From Massilia sp. NR 4-1 (GTDB taxonomy: Bacteria > Pseudomonadota > Gammaproteobacteria > Burkholderiales > Burkholderiaceae_D), in NCBI RefSeq assembly GCF_001191005.1, contig NZ_CP012201.1:2976001-3040000 (forward strand): a DNA stretch of 64,000 nucleotides, in the 5' to 3' direction. Within the stretch, counting starts at the first letter, position 1; every line of letters starts with the position of its first letter. Shown here piece after piece: positions 1 through 8,722 of this stretch. The notes below the pieces were generated by a model. The model was not told the origin of the DNA, searched no databases, and saw only the letters and a list, made by a program, of their open reading frames with translations. Made by a program: the position numbers and the translations under genes.

Positions 1-447
1 CCGGACAGCGATATGGTGGCGCGGCCACTGCGGCCGAACCGGCGCGTGGTGTGCGCCGCGCCCGCGCTGCTGGAACGCTGCGGCGTGCCGCAGCATCCCG
101 AGCAGTTGGCCGGCCTGCCGGCGCTGGTGCTGGTGACGGCCAGCGGGCCAATGCACGAATGGCGCTATCTGGAGGATGAGGCGCGCCGCACGGTGCGCGT
201 GCAGCGCAGCCATCAAAGCAATGACGGCGAGGTAATCCGCAAATGGGCGCTGGCGGGCCAGGGCTTCGCCTACAAGTCCCTGCTCGATATCGAGGACGAT
301 CTGCGCGCCGGCCGCCTGCAGACGGTGCTGGACGACTACTTCCGCGAAAGCGTGCCGCTCAATCTGCTGTACCGGCGCAGCCGCTTCCAGCCGCCGCGCA
401 TCGCCCTGCTGGTGGAATTCCTGCTGGCGCGCTGCGCGGGGTCTTGA
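1..447 (+). CDS. LysR-family regulator, C-terminal part (5' end outside window)
   Basis: The reading frame is open from base 1, so the N-terminal helix-turn-helix lies before the window. What remains (about 148 residues) matches the end of a LysR effector-binding domain: the strand 'LVARPLRPNRRVVCAAPALL' style segment, in which the regulator presents its second half-domain, is visible near residues 5-25, and a hydrophobic C-terminal helix (ALLVEFLLARC) closes the protein. LysR proteins bind DNA as tetramers and usually control a divergent gene, which would lie to the left of this window. It ends convergent to the SnoaL-like gene 22 bases away. The effector is unknown. Confidence 0.8.
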   Translation, partial: PDSDMVARPLRPNRRVVCAAPALLERCGVPQHPEQLAGLPALVLVTASGPMHEWRYLEDEARRTVRVQRSHQSNDGEVIRKWALAGQGFAYKSLLDIEDDLRAGRLQTVLDDYFRESVPLNLLYRRSRFQPPRIALLVEFLLARCAGS

Positions 448-469
448 ATGCTGCGTGCGTGCTGCGTGA

Positions 470-988
470 TTACTGCTGGATCACGCCCATCTGCTGCAGC
501 AGGGTCAGATTGTCTTCCAGGTGCCAGTTATCGGTGATGCGGCCATCCTGCACGCGATACAAGTCGAAAGCCTGGAAGTCGATGGCCTGGCCCTTGCCCT
601 GCACCTTGCCGAACCGGCCGCTGAAATGGCCGGTGAAATGCAGGCGCAGCGTGACGCGGTCGTCCGCCGCCACCAGATCGGTGATCTCCACTTTCAAATC
701 CGGCACGGCGGTACGGAAGGTCTGGCTGGCTTGCAGCGGACCTGGCAGGCCCTGGGCGCGGCCGGGCGGCAAGGTGCGGTCGGTGAATTCCGGCGCCAGC
801 GCCTCGCGCGCCAGGGCCGGATCGCCGCTGTTCCAGAAAGCGGCGTAGCGGCGTGCCGCCAGCATGACCTGCTCCAGCGCGGCGGGCGAGCCGCCGGTGA
901 AGCTTTTCTGCGGTACGGGCAGGCTGTCGGCGGCGGCGAAGGCAGCCAGCGGCAACAGGGCGGCGGCGAAAATGGCGAGGCGGGACAT
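470..988 (-). CDS. secreted SnoaL-like / ester cyclase family protein
   Basis: This encodes 172 residues starting MSRLAIFAAALLPLAAFA, a Sec signal peptide with an AxA-type cleavage near residue 20. The start at 988 has the ribosome site AGGAGC six bases upstream; a longer frame exists but lacks one. The mature part has the pattern of the NTF2-like SnoaL fold (RRYAAFWNSGD, then PDLKVEITDLVAADDRVTLRLHFTGHF, then FDLYRVQDGRITDNWHLED), a cone-shaped ligand pocket. Members cyclise polyketides or bind small molecules, but a secreted one such as this has no established substrate. Family assignment is fair; function is unknown. Confidence 0.6.
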   Translation of the reverse strand: MSRLAIFAAALLPLAAFAAADSLPVPQKSFTGGSPAALEQVMLAARRYAAFWNSGDPALAREALAPEFTDRTLPPGRAQGLPGPLQASQTFRTAVPDLKVEITDLVAADDRVTLRLHFTGHFSGRFGKVQGKGQAIDFQAFDLYRVQDGRITDNWHLEDNLTLLQQMGVIQQ

Positions 989-1093
989 GGAAGCTCCTGT
1001 AAATGAATGGTGCCGCCATTGTCGGTTCCAGCGCGGCGGCGCGGAATGCGTCTGCCGTTTGAAGCAGCTTCTCGCGCCGTTTGAAAAAGAAAA

Positions 1094-1114
1094 AGCCCGC
1101 GCGATGCGGGCTTT
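1094..1114 (-). terminator. intrinsic terminator after the small membrane protein gene
   Basis: An 8-bp perfect stem (AAGCCCGC / GCGGGCTT) with a 5-base loop is followed, read on the minus strand, by TTTTTCTTTTT. It closes the dsbA-small membrane protein transcription unit. Confidence 0.75.
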
Positions 1115-1135
1115 GCGGGACATGCAGGCTGCGGC

Positions 1136-1417
1136 TCAGGGCTTGAAGGTCGTCATGGCATGACCCAGGTGCTGCCACCAGTGCTCGCGCGAGCGCGCCT
1201 TGGCCAGGCAAACCTTGTCGATGCCGCCTTTGAAGACCTGGTCCTGGCACATGCCGCTGGCCAGCGCATAGCGCTGGTTCTCGGCATTGACCAGGGCCAC
1301 CATCAGCCAGCCGCACAGGGCCAGCGTCAGCGCCAGCAGCGTCCAGGCAGCATGATTGACCGAGCTGCGTTCGAACAGACGCGTTTCGTCCGGTTCGGAC
1401 TCCCGGTACATCTTCAT
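1136..1417 (-). CDS. small single-pass membrane protein, unknown function
   Basis: About 93 residues beginning MKMYRESEPDE. One strong transmembrane helix is visible (AWTLLALTLALCGWLMVAL, roughly residues 25-43), followed by a soluble tail with two cysteines (SGMCQDQ and DKVCLAK). The start at 1417 has GGAAGAAGG four bases upstream; an alternative ATG at 1441 lies one base after the dsbA stop and would add eight residues. The gene directly follows dsbA on the same strand, so the two are probably cotranscribed. The cysteines and the neighbour could suggest an envelope redox link, but that is only inference. I do not recognise the family. Confidence 0.55.
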   Translation of the reverse strand: MKMYRESEPDETRLFERSSVNHAAWTLLALTLALCGWLMVALVNAENQRYALASGMCQDQVFKGGIDKVCLAKARSREHWWQHLGHAMTTFKP

Positions 1418-1442
1418 GATGCCTTCTTCCTTGCTGTCCATC

Positions 1443-2108
1443 TTATTTCTTGCCTGCTTTCTTCTCGGCGGCGGCCTTGGCAACCAGGTAGTCCATCACG
1501 GCCAGCGTGTTCTGCATCGACACCATCTCCGGCTGGCCCGGACGGCCGGCCTGGGCGGGCGAGGTCACGAAGCGGCCATCGATGACGATGGTCGGGGCGC
1601 TATCAACCTTGTAGGAGCTGACCAGCTGGTTGGATCGCTTCATTTTAGTCTGCACGCCGAAGGAATTGAAGTATTCCAGGTATTTGGCCTTGTCCACGCC
1701 GGCTTTCACCACCACGTCGGTCATGGCGTCGTCGCTGCGCAGGCGGTTGCGCTCCACGTGGATGGCGCGGAAAATCTTGTCATGCACGCCTTCCAGCTTG
1801 CCCATGGCTTCCAGGGTCAGATAGGCATGGGCGTGCGGATCTTTGTCGCTCGACGCGAAGTGGATGCGGCGGAAAGCGATCTTGTCGCCCTGCTTCTTGA
1901 CCCAGTCGGCCATCAGCGGTTCCAGCGAATTGCAGTGCGGGCAGGAATACATGAAGAACTCGATCACTTCGACCTTGGCGCCGGTATCGTTGCGCACTGG
2001 CGTGTCGAGAACCTTGTATTCGGTGCCGTTCACCGGCTCGGCGGCGGAGGCGCCAGCGGCGGAAAAGGCCAGGGTAGCGGCGGCAAGCATGAAGCGCAGG
2101 TAACGCAT
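1443..2108 (-). CDS. dsbA: thiol:disulfide interchange protein DsbA
   Basis: A 221-residue periplasmic oxidase that inserts disulfide bonds into newly exported proteins and is itself re-oxidised by DsbB. A Sec signal peptide (MRYLRFMLAAATLAFSAAGASA) precedes a thioredoxin fold with the active site CPHC at residues 56-59 (FFMYSCPHCNSLEP) and the cis-proline loop SAPTIVIDG near the C-terminus. The helical insertion between them is typical of DsbA. Start 2108 was preferred over the ATG at 2114 because AAGG lies at a normal distance from it. A small membrane protein gene follows immediately. Confidence 0.93.
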   Translation of the reverse strand: MRYLRFMLAAATLAFSAAGASAAEPVNGTEYKVLDTPVRNDTGAKVEVIEFFMYSCPHCNSLEPLMADWVKKQGDKIAFRRIHFASSDKDPHAHAYLTLEAMGKLEGVHDKIFRAIHVERNRLRSDDAMTDVVVKAGVDKAKYLEYFNSFGVQTKMKRSNQLVSSYKVDSAPTIVIDGRFVTSPAQAGRPGQPEMVSMQNTLAVMDYLVAKAAAEKKAGKK

Positions 2109-2163
2109 GGTCATCCTTTTTATCGAGTTATAGACGGCGGCAGATTACCACTTTTTGCGGACG

Positions 2164-2228
2164 AAAATGGCCCCGCCGGACAAAAATCTCGTCCGGGGGG
2201 CCATTTTAAGGCGGGTTTAAGCCGCCTT
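2164..2228 (-). terminator. strong hairpin(s) between the TonB receptor and dsbA
   Basis: A long stem, AAAATGGCCCCGCCGGAC at 2164-2181 against GTCCGGGGGGCCATTTT at 2191-2207, has a 9-base AT-rich loop. A second short hairpin (AAGGCGG / GCCGCCTT) is at 2208-2228. Both sit just after the receptor stop codon and probably terminate it; the stems end in A/T runs on both strands. Confidence 0.6.
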
Positions 2229-2256
2229 AAAGCCTACATCCAGCCTAGGGCCGCGC

Positions 2257-4221
2257 TCAGAAATCGTAGCGCGCCGACAGCTTCAACTGGCGGCCATCGC
2301 TCGGATAGATGCCGCCGCGGCAGGAGAAGGCCGCCGTGGTGTAGCGCTTGTCGCCCAGGTTCTGGCCGGACACCGCCACTTCCCACGGGCCGTATTGGCG
2401 CGCATAGCGGGCGTCGAAGGTGGTGAAGGACGGCATGCGGGCGTTGCAGGTGTTGAGGAAATCGCCGCCGTAGCGCTGGCTGTCGACCCACTGCACGCCG
2501 ACGTCGGCGCTCTGGCCGCTGGACGGCGTCCAAGCCAGGCGCGCGCTCAGCACATTCTTTGGCACCAGCACCAGCTCCTTGCCGGCCAGCGCGCCTTCGG
2601 TGAACTCGGCCTTCACATGCTGGTAGTGGCCGCTCAGCTGCCAGTCGGCCGCCAGGCGCGCGCTGGCATCGAACTCGATGCCTTGGCGGCGGGTCGGCGG
2701 CAGGTTGCTGTTGGCGCCGCCGAACGGGGTGGCGGTCGGATCGTAATAGATCTCGTTGTTCAGCTCATGCTTGAAGACGCGCGCCGCCAGCTTGTAGCCG
2801 TTCAGCGCATAGCTCGCACCCAGCTCCAGGTCGTGCGAGGTCTGCGCTTTCAGCGCCACATTGGCTTTCGGCGTGAAGCCGTTTTCGTCGGCGTTCGCCA
2901 CGCGGTAGCTCTGGCCGGCCTTGGCGTGCAGGGTCAGCGCAGGCAGGACGGCGTAGCTGCCCTGGATTTCCCAGGCGTTCAGGCCGCGCTTGTCGCTGTA
3001 GTTGGCAGTCGAGTACTCGACCGGGTCGACGGAATCGATGTTGAACAGTTCGCGCCGCGCGCCGAAGGCCAGGCGCGCTTCGTGCGGGCCGGCCCATTTC
3101 ATCTCATCGCGCACATAGAAGGCTTTGGAACGCTGGGTGGCATCGGCCTTGGAGAAGGAACCATCGACCACGCGGTTCCAGCGCATCAGATCGATGCCCG
3201 CCACCACCTCGTTCTGCATGGCGCCGAACTGGCTGGTGTGGCGCAGGCGCGGCGAGAACTGGGTCTGCTTGGTGTCGTAGTTGGTGGTGGACAGCTTGCC
3301 GCCATAGAAGTAGCTGCCGCTGGCGTCTTTCTTGCGGTGCGCCAGTTCGGCGGCCAGGTCGAAGGCGCCGAACTTCTGCTCATAGAAGCCGATGTAACGG
3401 TCGCTGTCGACCGAACCGAAGTCGTACGGATGGTTGGTCTTGCGCGGCGTGCTGTCGAATTCGGCCTGGCTCAGGGAACCGGGCAGGCGGCCGTCCTGGC
3501 GCAGGATTTCGGTGCGCACGCCGATGCGGCCATTCGGCAGCGTCCATTGCGCGCCGCCGGTGAAGTTGCGCTTCTTGTAGTCGTTATTGTCGCGGTAGTT
3601 ATCGGTGTCCAGCGCGCCGAGCGAGGCGTCGAGGGCGAAACCGTCCCAGCTCTGCGACACCGCGCCGCGCACTTCGCGCAGGCCGAACTGGCCGGCTTCG
3701 GCGAACACGCTGCCGTGGGTGCCCTGGCCCGCCGGGCGCTTGGTGACGATCCGGATCACGCCGCCGGTGGCGCCGTCGCCATACAGCACGCTGCTGCCGC
3801 CGCGCATGATTTCGATGCGCTCGACGGAATCGATGGGAATGCTGGACATGATGGCGTCGGCCAGTTCATTTTCCGAGATGCGCACGCCGTCCACCAGCAC
3901 CACCATATTCTGGCTGCTGTTGCTGCCGAAGCCGCGCAGGTCGAGGCCGAAGTTCGGGCTGCCGTCCAGCGCCTGGCGGCCGTACACGCCGCCGACCTTG
4001 CGGATGGCCTGGTTCACATCGCTGGCGCCGGCGCGGCGGATGTCGGCAGCGCTGATCACGGTGGCGCCGATCGGGGCCAGGCCGGGATTGCTGTCGAAGC
4101 GGGAGCCGGTCACGACGACGGGTCCCAGGGTCTGGGTCGCGGTTTGCGCCAGTGCGGGTGCGGCGGCAAAGCACAGGGAAACTGCCGCGGCCAGGGCGCG
4201 GCGGGAAACGATATAGCTCAT
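2257..4221 (-). CDS. btuB: TonB-dependent outer-membrane receptor, BtuB (cobalamin) type
   Basis: A 654-residue outer-membrane barrel that imports its ligand using TonB-ExbBD energy. A signal peptide ends ALAQ near residue 26. A TonB box-like strand (GPVVVTGSR) is followed by the plug domain (SNSSQNMVVLVDGVRISENE, IEIMRGGSSVLYGDGATGGVIRIVTKRP) and a 22-strand barrel that ends in the terminal aromatic ARYDF. The ligand is inferred from the cobalamin riboswitch just upstream, which controls B12 uptake or synthesis genes. The barrel itself does not identify B12, so another corrinoid remains possible. The start at 4221 was chosen for its signal peptide. Confidence 0.85.
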   Translation of the reverse strand: MSYIVSRRALAAAVSLCFAAAPALAQTATQTLGPVVVTGSRFDSNPGLAPIGATVISAADIRRAGASDVNQAIRKVGGVYGRQALDGSPNFGLDLRGFGSNSSQNMVVLVDGVRISENELADAIMSSIPIDSVERIEIMRGGSSVLYGDGATGGVIRIVTKRPAGQGTHGSVFAEAGQFGLREVRGAVSQSWDGFALDASLGALDTDNYRDNNDYKKRNFTGGAQWTLPNGRIGVRTEILRQDGRLPGSLSQAEFDSTPRKTNHPYDFGSVDSDRYIGFYEQKFGAFDLAAELAHRKKDASGSYFYGGKLSTTNYDTKQTQFSPRLRHTSQFGAMQNEVVAGIDLMRWNRVVDGSFSKADATQRSKAFYVRDEMKWAGPHEARLAFGARRELFNIDSVDPVEYSTANYSDKRGLNAWEIQGSYAVLPALTLHAKAGQSYRVANADENGFTPKANVALKAQTSHDLELGASYALNGYKLAARVFKHELNNEIYYDPTATPFGGANSNLPPTRRQGIEFDASARLAADWQLSGHYQHVKAEFTEGALAGKELVLVPKNVLSARLAWTPSSGQSADVGVQWVDSQRYGGDFLNTCNARMPSFTTFDARYARQYGPWEVAVSGQNLGDKRYTTAAFSCRGGIYPSDGRQLKLSARYDF

Positions 4222-4324
4222 AAATATGGTGGCGCCGGAGCGCTTGGAAAAAAGAGGATGGGCCTCAGCCTCCAGCCGCTTCCCCGCAGCAGGAGTCGAA
4301 CGGAAAGCGCACGGCGGCGCAATC

Positions 4325-4535
4325 CACCTGTCTTGGCCGGTATCCGGGCTGGCAAGCGGGGGCTGGACCACCTTCCTGCGCCAGCGCAGTGGTTGTCGGT
4401 CCATCCTGCCGTCCAATGCGGACGGCGCTTGCTTACCGTTGCGGGGGCAGCAAATGTTGGCCACGCGGCAAAGCGCGGCGCCATTTTTCCCGTTTAACCG
4501 CGTCCATGAACAGGAAGCGGGCACCAAAACCCCGC
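4325..4535 (-). ncRNA. cobalamin (AdoCbl) riboswitch
   Basis: Read on the minus strand, this leader shows the conserved pieces of the cobalamin riboswitch in order: GGTTAAACGGGAA, then CTGCCCCCGCAACGGTAAGC, then the B12 box GCCAGCCCGGATACCGGCC (plus-strand 4334-4352). It lies about 100 bases upstream of the TonB receptor start. Binding of adenosylcobalamin normally shuts off the downstream gene, here B12 uptake. The edges are approximate. Confidence 0.93.
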
Positions 4536-4636
4536 CATTATACGCTTACCACACTTGCTCGAAAAATATTGGCTTTTTGTTAGCAAGGTGAATATATTGT
4601 TGCTTGCAGTTCTTTACATTCCAATAAAGGAGAACC

Positions 4637-6841
4637 ATGCAAGCGCGTCCCATCTTGAAGGCCCTGCTCGCCACCGCCGTGGTAGCCGGGCTGGTAATCC
4701 AATCGCTGCTGTACGCCCAGGGCGCCCTGGTCGTCGCCGTGCCGCAGCCCACCACCGATACCGGCATTCCGCTGGCCGCCGCCAACGCCGCCGCCGTGAC
4801 CACGCCCAGCGCGCCCAATGCCTGGGGCGGTCCGCGCAGCGGCAATGAAGCCACCCTGTCCGACCGGGTGGTGAACTACCAGATCGAGGCCACGCTGGAC
4901 CCGGTCAAGCACACCGTCAGCGGCCAGCAGAAGCTCACCTGGCGCAACCGCAGCGACCAGCCGGTGCGCAGCGTTTATCTGCACCTGTACCTGAACGCCT
5001 TCCAGAACGCCAACAGCACCTTCCACAGCGAGATCCGGCGCAGCGGTCGCGGCTTCCGCTCCGGGGTGGAAACCAAGGATGGCGACTGGGGCTATATCGA
5101 GCTGCGCAGCGTGCAGCAGAACGGCGCCAAGGTGGACTGGTCCTTCGTCCAGCCCGACGGCGGCCCCGAAACCGACCAGACCGTGGTGCGCCTCGACCTG
5201 CCGCAGGCGGTGGCAGCCGGCGCCAGCACCACGCTGGACATCGCCTTCTTCGACCAGCTGCCGCGCGTGGTCGCGCGCACCGGCTACTTCGAGACCTTCC
5301 ACCTGGTGGCGCAATGGTTCCCCAAGATCGGCGTGCTGGAACTGGCCGGCGAACGAGGCGCCACCGCGCCGCGCTGGAACGTGCATGAATTCCATATGGA
5401 GTCGGAGTTCTATGCCGACTTTGGCAGCTATGACGTGAAGCTGACCGTGCCCAAGGCCTTTACCGTGGGCGCCACCGGCCAGCGCCAGGGCGCGCCGGTG
5501 GAAAAAGACGGCATGCTGACCCACCACTACAAGCAGGACGACGTGCACGATTTCGCCTGGACGGCCGACAGCCGCAGCGCCACGCCGCTGACCGGAACCT
5601 GGACCTTCCCCGGCAGCCCCGAGGTCGAGATCAAGGTGCTGTTCCCGCCCGAATACGCCTCCAACGCGGCGCCGGCCATGAAGGCGACCAAGGACGCGCT
5701 GAACTTCTATTCGAAGACGCTCGGCCCCTACCCCTACAAGACCGTGACCGTGGTGATCCCGCCGCATAACGCGGGGGAAGCGGGCGGCATGGAATACCCG
5801 ACCTTCTTCACCGCCGATGGCATTCCCGACCTGCAGCCCGACACGCTGGGGGCTTTCGGCCTGGATTTCGTCACCATCCACGAATTCGGCCATGGCTATT
5901 TCTACGGCATCCTCGCCAACAACGAGTTCGAGGAACCGATGCTCGATGAAGGCCTGAACCAATTCTGGAACACCCGCATGACGCGCGCCGAACAGCGCGA
6001 TATCCACGTGGCCAAACCCTGGATGCAGCGCCTCGGCCTCAATCCGGTGTGGGAGTTCAGCCAGGCGCAGCGCCTGGCGACGCCGCTCAGCTTCCCGGCC
6101 GATGCGCTGGGCGCCAATGCCATGGACCGCCTGCAAAGCATCGGGCCGGTGTACACGCGCACCGCGCTCGCCATGCTCGACCTGGAAAAGGAGATCGGCA
6201 AGGAAGCGCTGGAACGCGGCTTCAAGGAATACTACCGGCTGTGGAAGTTCCGCCACCCAAGCATCGCCGACCTGCGCGAAACCCTGGCCGAGGCGACCGG
6301 CCAGCGCAAGGCGGTGGAGCGCGTGTTCGCCCAGCAGGTGTACGCCGTCTCGAAGGTGGACGACAGCATCGATAGCCTGAGCAGCGAGGAAGTGCTGCCG
6401 CAGCCGGGCAGCCACGCCAGCAAGGGCAAGCGCATCCTGCTCGGCAACGAGGCGGTGGAAAAGCAGGCCGACGAGATCCGCGAAAAATGGGAGAAGGCGC
6501 ATCCCGACGCCAAGGAAGGCAGCGGCCCCTTCCCCTACCACACGGTGGTGGTGGTCAAGCGCAAGGGCGCGGCCGTGCCGCAAACCTTGCTGATGCGCTT
6601 TGCCGACGGCAGCAGCGAGACCGTGAAGTTCGAAGGCGAGGAGCGCTGGCGCCGTTTCGAGTGGACCCGCAACAGCGAAGCCGTTTCCGCCACGCTGGAC
6701 CCGGAAGGCAAGCATCTGCTGGACATCAACAAGCTCGATGACAGCCAGACCTTGAAAGCCGACCGCCGCGCCCAGCGCCGCTGGAGCTTCGACCTCGCCG
6801 CCCTGGCGCAAACCCTGTACACCCTGATTGCGACCTTATGA
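4637..6841 (+). CDS. M1-family (gluzincin) aminopeptidase-like metallopeptidase
   Basis: This encodes 734 residues with an N-terminal hydrophobic segment (about residues 8-28) that acts as a signal or anchor. A beta-sandwich domain resembling the M1 N-terminal domain (VVNYQIEATLDPVKHTVSGQQKLTW) precedes the catalytic domain. The zinc site HEFGH is at 415-419, with the third ligand Glu438 exactly 18 residues later (NNEFEEPMLDEG). The tail has a further beta domain (TVVVVKRKGAAVPQTLLM). A consensus AAGGAG precedes the start. The stop overlaps the next ATG by four bases, so it is coupled to a multi-pass membrane protein. The exact substrate is unknown. Confidence 0.82.
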   Translation: MQARPILKALLATAVVAGLVIQSLLYAQGALVVAVPQPTTDTGIPLAAANAAAVTTPSAPNAWGGPRSGNEATLSDRVVNYQIEATLDPVKHTVSGQQKLTWRNRSDQPVRSVYLHLYLNAFQNANSTFHSEIRRSGRGFRSGVETKDGDWGYIELRSVQQNGAKVDWSFVQPDGGPETDQTVVRLDLPQAVAAGASTTLDIAFFDQLPRVVARTGYFETFHLVAQWFPKIGVLELAGERGATAPRWNVHEFHMESEFYADFGSYDVKLTVPKAFTVGATGQRQGAPVEKDGMLTHHYKQDDVHDFAWTADSRSATPLTGTWTFPGSPEVEIKVLFPPEYASNAAPAMKATKDALNFYSKTLGPYPYKTVTVVIPPHNAGEAGGMEYPTFFTADGIPDLQPDTLGAFGLDFVTIHEFGHGYFYGILANNEFEEPMLDEGLNQFWNTRMTRAEQRDIHVAKPWMQRLGLNPVWEFSQAQRLATPLSFPADALGANAMDRLQSIGPVYTRTALAMLDLEKEIGKEALERGFKEYYRLWKFRHPSIADLRETLAEATGQRKAVERVFAQQVYAVSKVDDSIDSLSSEEVLPQPGSHASKGKRILLGNEAVEKQADEIREKWEKAHPDAKEGSGPFPYHTVVVVKRKGAAVPQTLLMRFADGSSETVKFEGEERWRRFEWTRNSEAVSATLDPEGKHLLDINKLDDSQTLKADRRAQRRWSFDLAALAQTLYTLIATL

Positions 6842-7758
6842 AAACCCATCTGATCCAGGCCGCGCGCGCGGCCCTGCAATGGCGGCTGCTGCTGCTGTGG
6901 TGCGGCGTGACGCTGCTGCCTTCCCTGCTGCTGGCCCTGCCCGTCTGGCAATACCTCGATGTGCTGAGCCACTCGGTGCTGGCGCCCGAGCTAGCCGCTT
7001 CGCTCAACCATCCGGCACTGGCCGACCTGATCCATGGCTTCCGCGAGCAAGGCGGCGGCGTGCGCAACGGCGCGCTGCTGAGCGCCATCCTGGCCCTGCT
7101 GCTGTCGCCGCTGCTGTGCGGCAGCGTGATCACGGCGGCGCGCAGCCGCCACACGCTGGGCTTCCGCGCCCTGTGGTCGGGCGGCCTGACCGAGTATCCG
7201 CGCCTGCTGCGCACCCTGGTCTGGGCCGTCGTGCCGGTCGGCCTGGCACTGGGCGCGGCGCACGGCCTGCATTCCCTGGCCGAGAGCCATGGCGAAAAGG
7301 CGGTGCTGGCATCCAGCGCCGAGAATGCGGCCCTGCTGGCCACCATCGCCGGCGTCGTGCTGCTGGCCTTCGCCAATCTGACGCTGGACGCGGGCCGCGC
7401 GGCGCTCGCCATCGACAAACGCCGCACGTCGGCCGTCAAGGGCTGGTGGCGCGGCCTGAAGCTGCTGGCACGCTATCCGGGCACGGTGCTGGGGCTGTAT
7501 CTGGCGCTGAGCCTGGGCGGCCTGCTGCTGGCCGGCCTGCTGGGCATTGCGCGCGTCAATGCGCCGACCGGGCAACTCATCGGCTTTATCGGCGGGCTGC
7601 TGCTGACCCAGGCCATCGTGCTGGCGCTGGCCTGGATGCGCAGCGCGCGCCTGTTCGCCCTGATCGCGCTGGCGCATGCCGACGACGCCCGCCATGGCGG
7701 CGGCGTGGCCAAGGCGGCCAAGGTCAAAGCGCCGGCTATCGAAAGTATCGATGCCTGA
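6838..7758 (+). CDS. multi-pass membrane protein, partner of the M1 peptidase
   Basis: A 306-residue protein with about six hydrophobic helices (for example LLLLWCGVTLLPSLLLALPVW, LLSAILALLLSPLLCGSVI, TLVWAVVPVGLALGAAHGL, VLGLYLALSLGGLLLAGLL). The start codon overlaps the stop of the M1 peptidase gene (ATGA), implying translational coupling and a shared role. No ATP-binding or catalytic motif is visible. I do not recognise the family. An inner-membrane anchor or transport partner for the peptidase is inference. Confidence 0.75.
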   Translation: MKTHLIQAARAALQWRLLLLWCGVTLLPSLLLALPVWQYLDVLSHSVLAPELAASLNHPALADLIHGFREQGGGVRNGALLSAILALLLSPLLCGSVITAARSRHTLGFRALWSGGLTEYPRLLRTLVWAVVPVGLALGAAHGLHSLAESHGEKAVLASSAENAALLATIAGVVLLAFANLTLDAGRAALAIDKRRTSAVKGWWRGLKLLARYPGTVLGLYLALSLGGLLLAGLLGIARVNAPTGQLIGFIGGLLLTQAIVLALAWMRSARLFALIALAHADDARHGGGVAKAAKVKAPAIESIDA

Positions 7759-7829
7759 CTACGATATTTTCAGGATTGGCAAAGGGGTGGCCGGGGACTA
7801 AAGTAAAGGCTCGATAGCACAGGTTCGAT

Positions 7830-8639
7830 ATGAGCACTTTAGCCACTTATTTTCTGTCCCACGGCGGCGGCCCCTGGCCCTTCATGCGCGAGGAGTTCGG
7901 CCACACTTACGATAAGCTGGACGCCTCCTTGCGCGACCTGCCGCGCCAGATCGGCGCCAAGCCCAAGGCGATCCTGGTCGTCACGGCGCACTGGGAGACG
8001 GCGCAGTTCACGCTCTCTTCCAGCGCGCGCCCGCCGATGATCTACGATTACTCGGGTTTTCCGCCGCACACCTACCAGATCCAGTATCCCGCGCCGGGCG
8101 ATCCGGCGCTGGCCGAACGCGCGCGCGGCCTGCTGCAGGATGCCGGCCATGCGGCCCTGCTGGATGGGCAGCGCGGTTTCGACCATGGCACCTTCAGCGC
8201 CATGTATCCGGTCTTTCCCGAGGCCGACGTGCCCATCGTGCAGCTCTCGCTCAAGCACGGCCTCGACCCGCTCGCGCACATCGAGGCCGGCCGCGCCCTG
8301 CGCCCCCTGCGCGGCGAGGGCGTGCTGATCGTCGGCAGCGGCCTCAGTTACCACAATCTGCGCCAGTTCAACGGCAATGGCGCGCAAGCCTCGCATGCCT
8401 TCGACGCCTGGCTGCGCGCCACGATGGCCTTGCCGCCGCGGCAGCGCAAGCAGGCCTTGCTCGATTGGGAAAGCGCGCCGTCGGCGCGGGCCGCCCATCC
8501 GCGCGAAGAGCATCTGCTGCCGCTGATGGTGGCGCTGGGCGCGGCCGAGGACGAGGCCGCGCACGAGGTGTGTCACGAGGACGATTTCTTCGGCGCGCTG
8601 GCCGTATCCAGCTTCCGCTTCGGCACGGCTGTGGACTAA
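7830..8639 (+). CDS. class III extradiol dioxygenase, DODA/YgiD type
   Basis: A 269-residue LigB-fold enzyme. Family members (plant DODA, E. coli YgiD) open the ring of 4,5-DOPA or similar catechols using a metal held by histidines. The N-terminal SHGGGPW (His11), VTAHWET (His54), FDHGTF (His119) and GSGLSYHN (His175) are at the expected places. The physiological catechol substrate cannot be read from the sequence. It stands alone, ending convergent to the GTPase gene, with a large palindrome starting at the base after its stop codon. Confidence 0.85.
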   Translation: MSTLATYFLSHGGGPWPFMREEFGHTYDKLDASLRDLPRQIGAKPKAILVVTAHWETAQFTLSSSARPPMIYDYSGFPPHTYQIQYPAPGDPALAERARGLLQDAGHAALLDGQRGFDHGTFSAMYPVFPEADVPIVQLSLKHGLDPLAHIEAGRALRPLRGEGVLIVGSGLSYHNLRQFNGNGAQASHAFDAWLRATMALPPRQRKQALLDWESAPSARAAHPREEHLLPLMVALGAAEDEAAHEVCHEDDFFGALAVSSFRFGTAVD

Positions 8640-8716
8640 GAGGCCGTTTCAAAATGGCTGTGGCCAGGCGCCGCGCCAAGCCGGAGCAACGACGCCGCGG
8701 CCATTAAAACGGCCTC
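8640..8716. repeat. 77-bp imperfect palindrome between convergent genes
   Basis: The left arm GAGGCCGTTTCAAAATGGC (8640-8658) pairs with GGCCATTAAAACGGCCTC (8699-8716), with one small bulge. The loop is GC-rich and can fold further. It fills the gap between the dioxygenase stop and the ylqF stop, so it can act as a two-way transcription stop. Its size and symmetry also fit a dispersed palindromic repeat. Confidence 0.6.
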
Positions 8717-8722
8717 TCGATG

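Noticed and set aside
2395..4497. Long plus-strand open frame (700 codons) opposite the TonB receptor
   Set aside because: It is a GC-rich shadow: composed of Ala, Gly, His and Arg without domains, and the minus strand encodes a full receptor with signal peptide.
4580..6811. Minus-strand open frame of 743 codons opposite the M1 peptidase
   Set aside because: Low-complexity Gly/Ala/His/Leu composition and no motif; the plus strand has the HEFGH zinc site.
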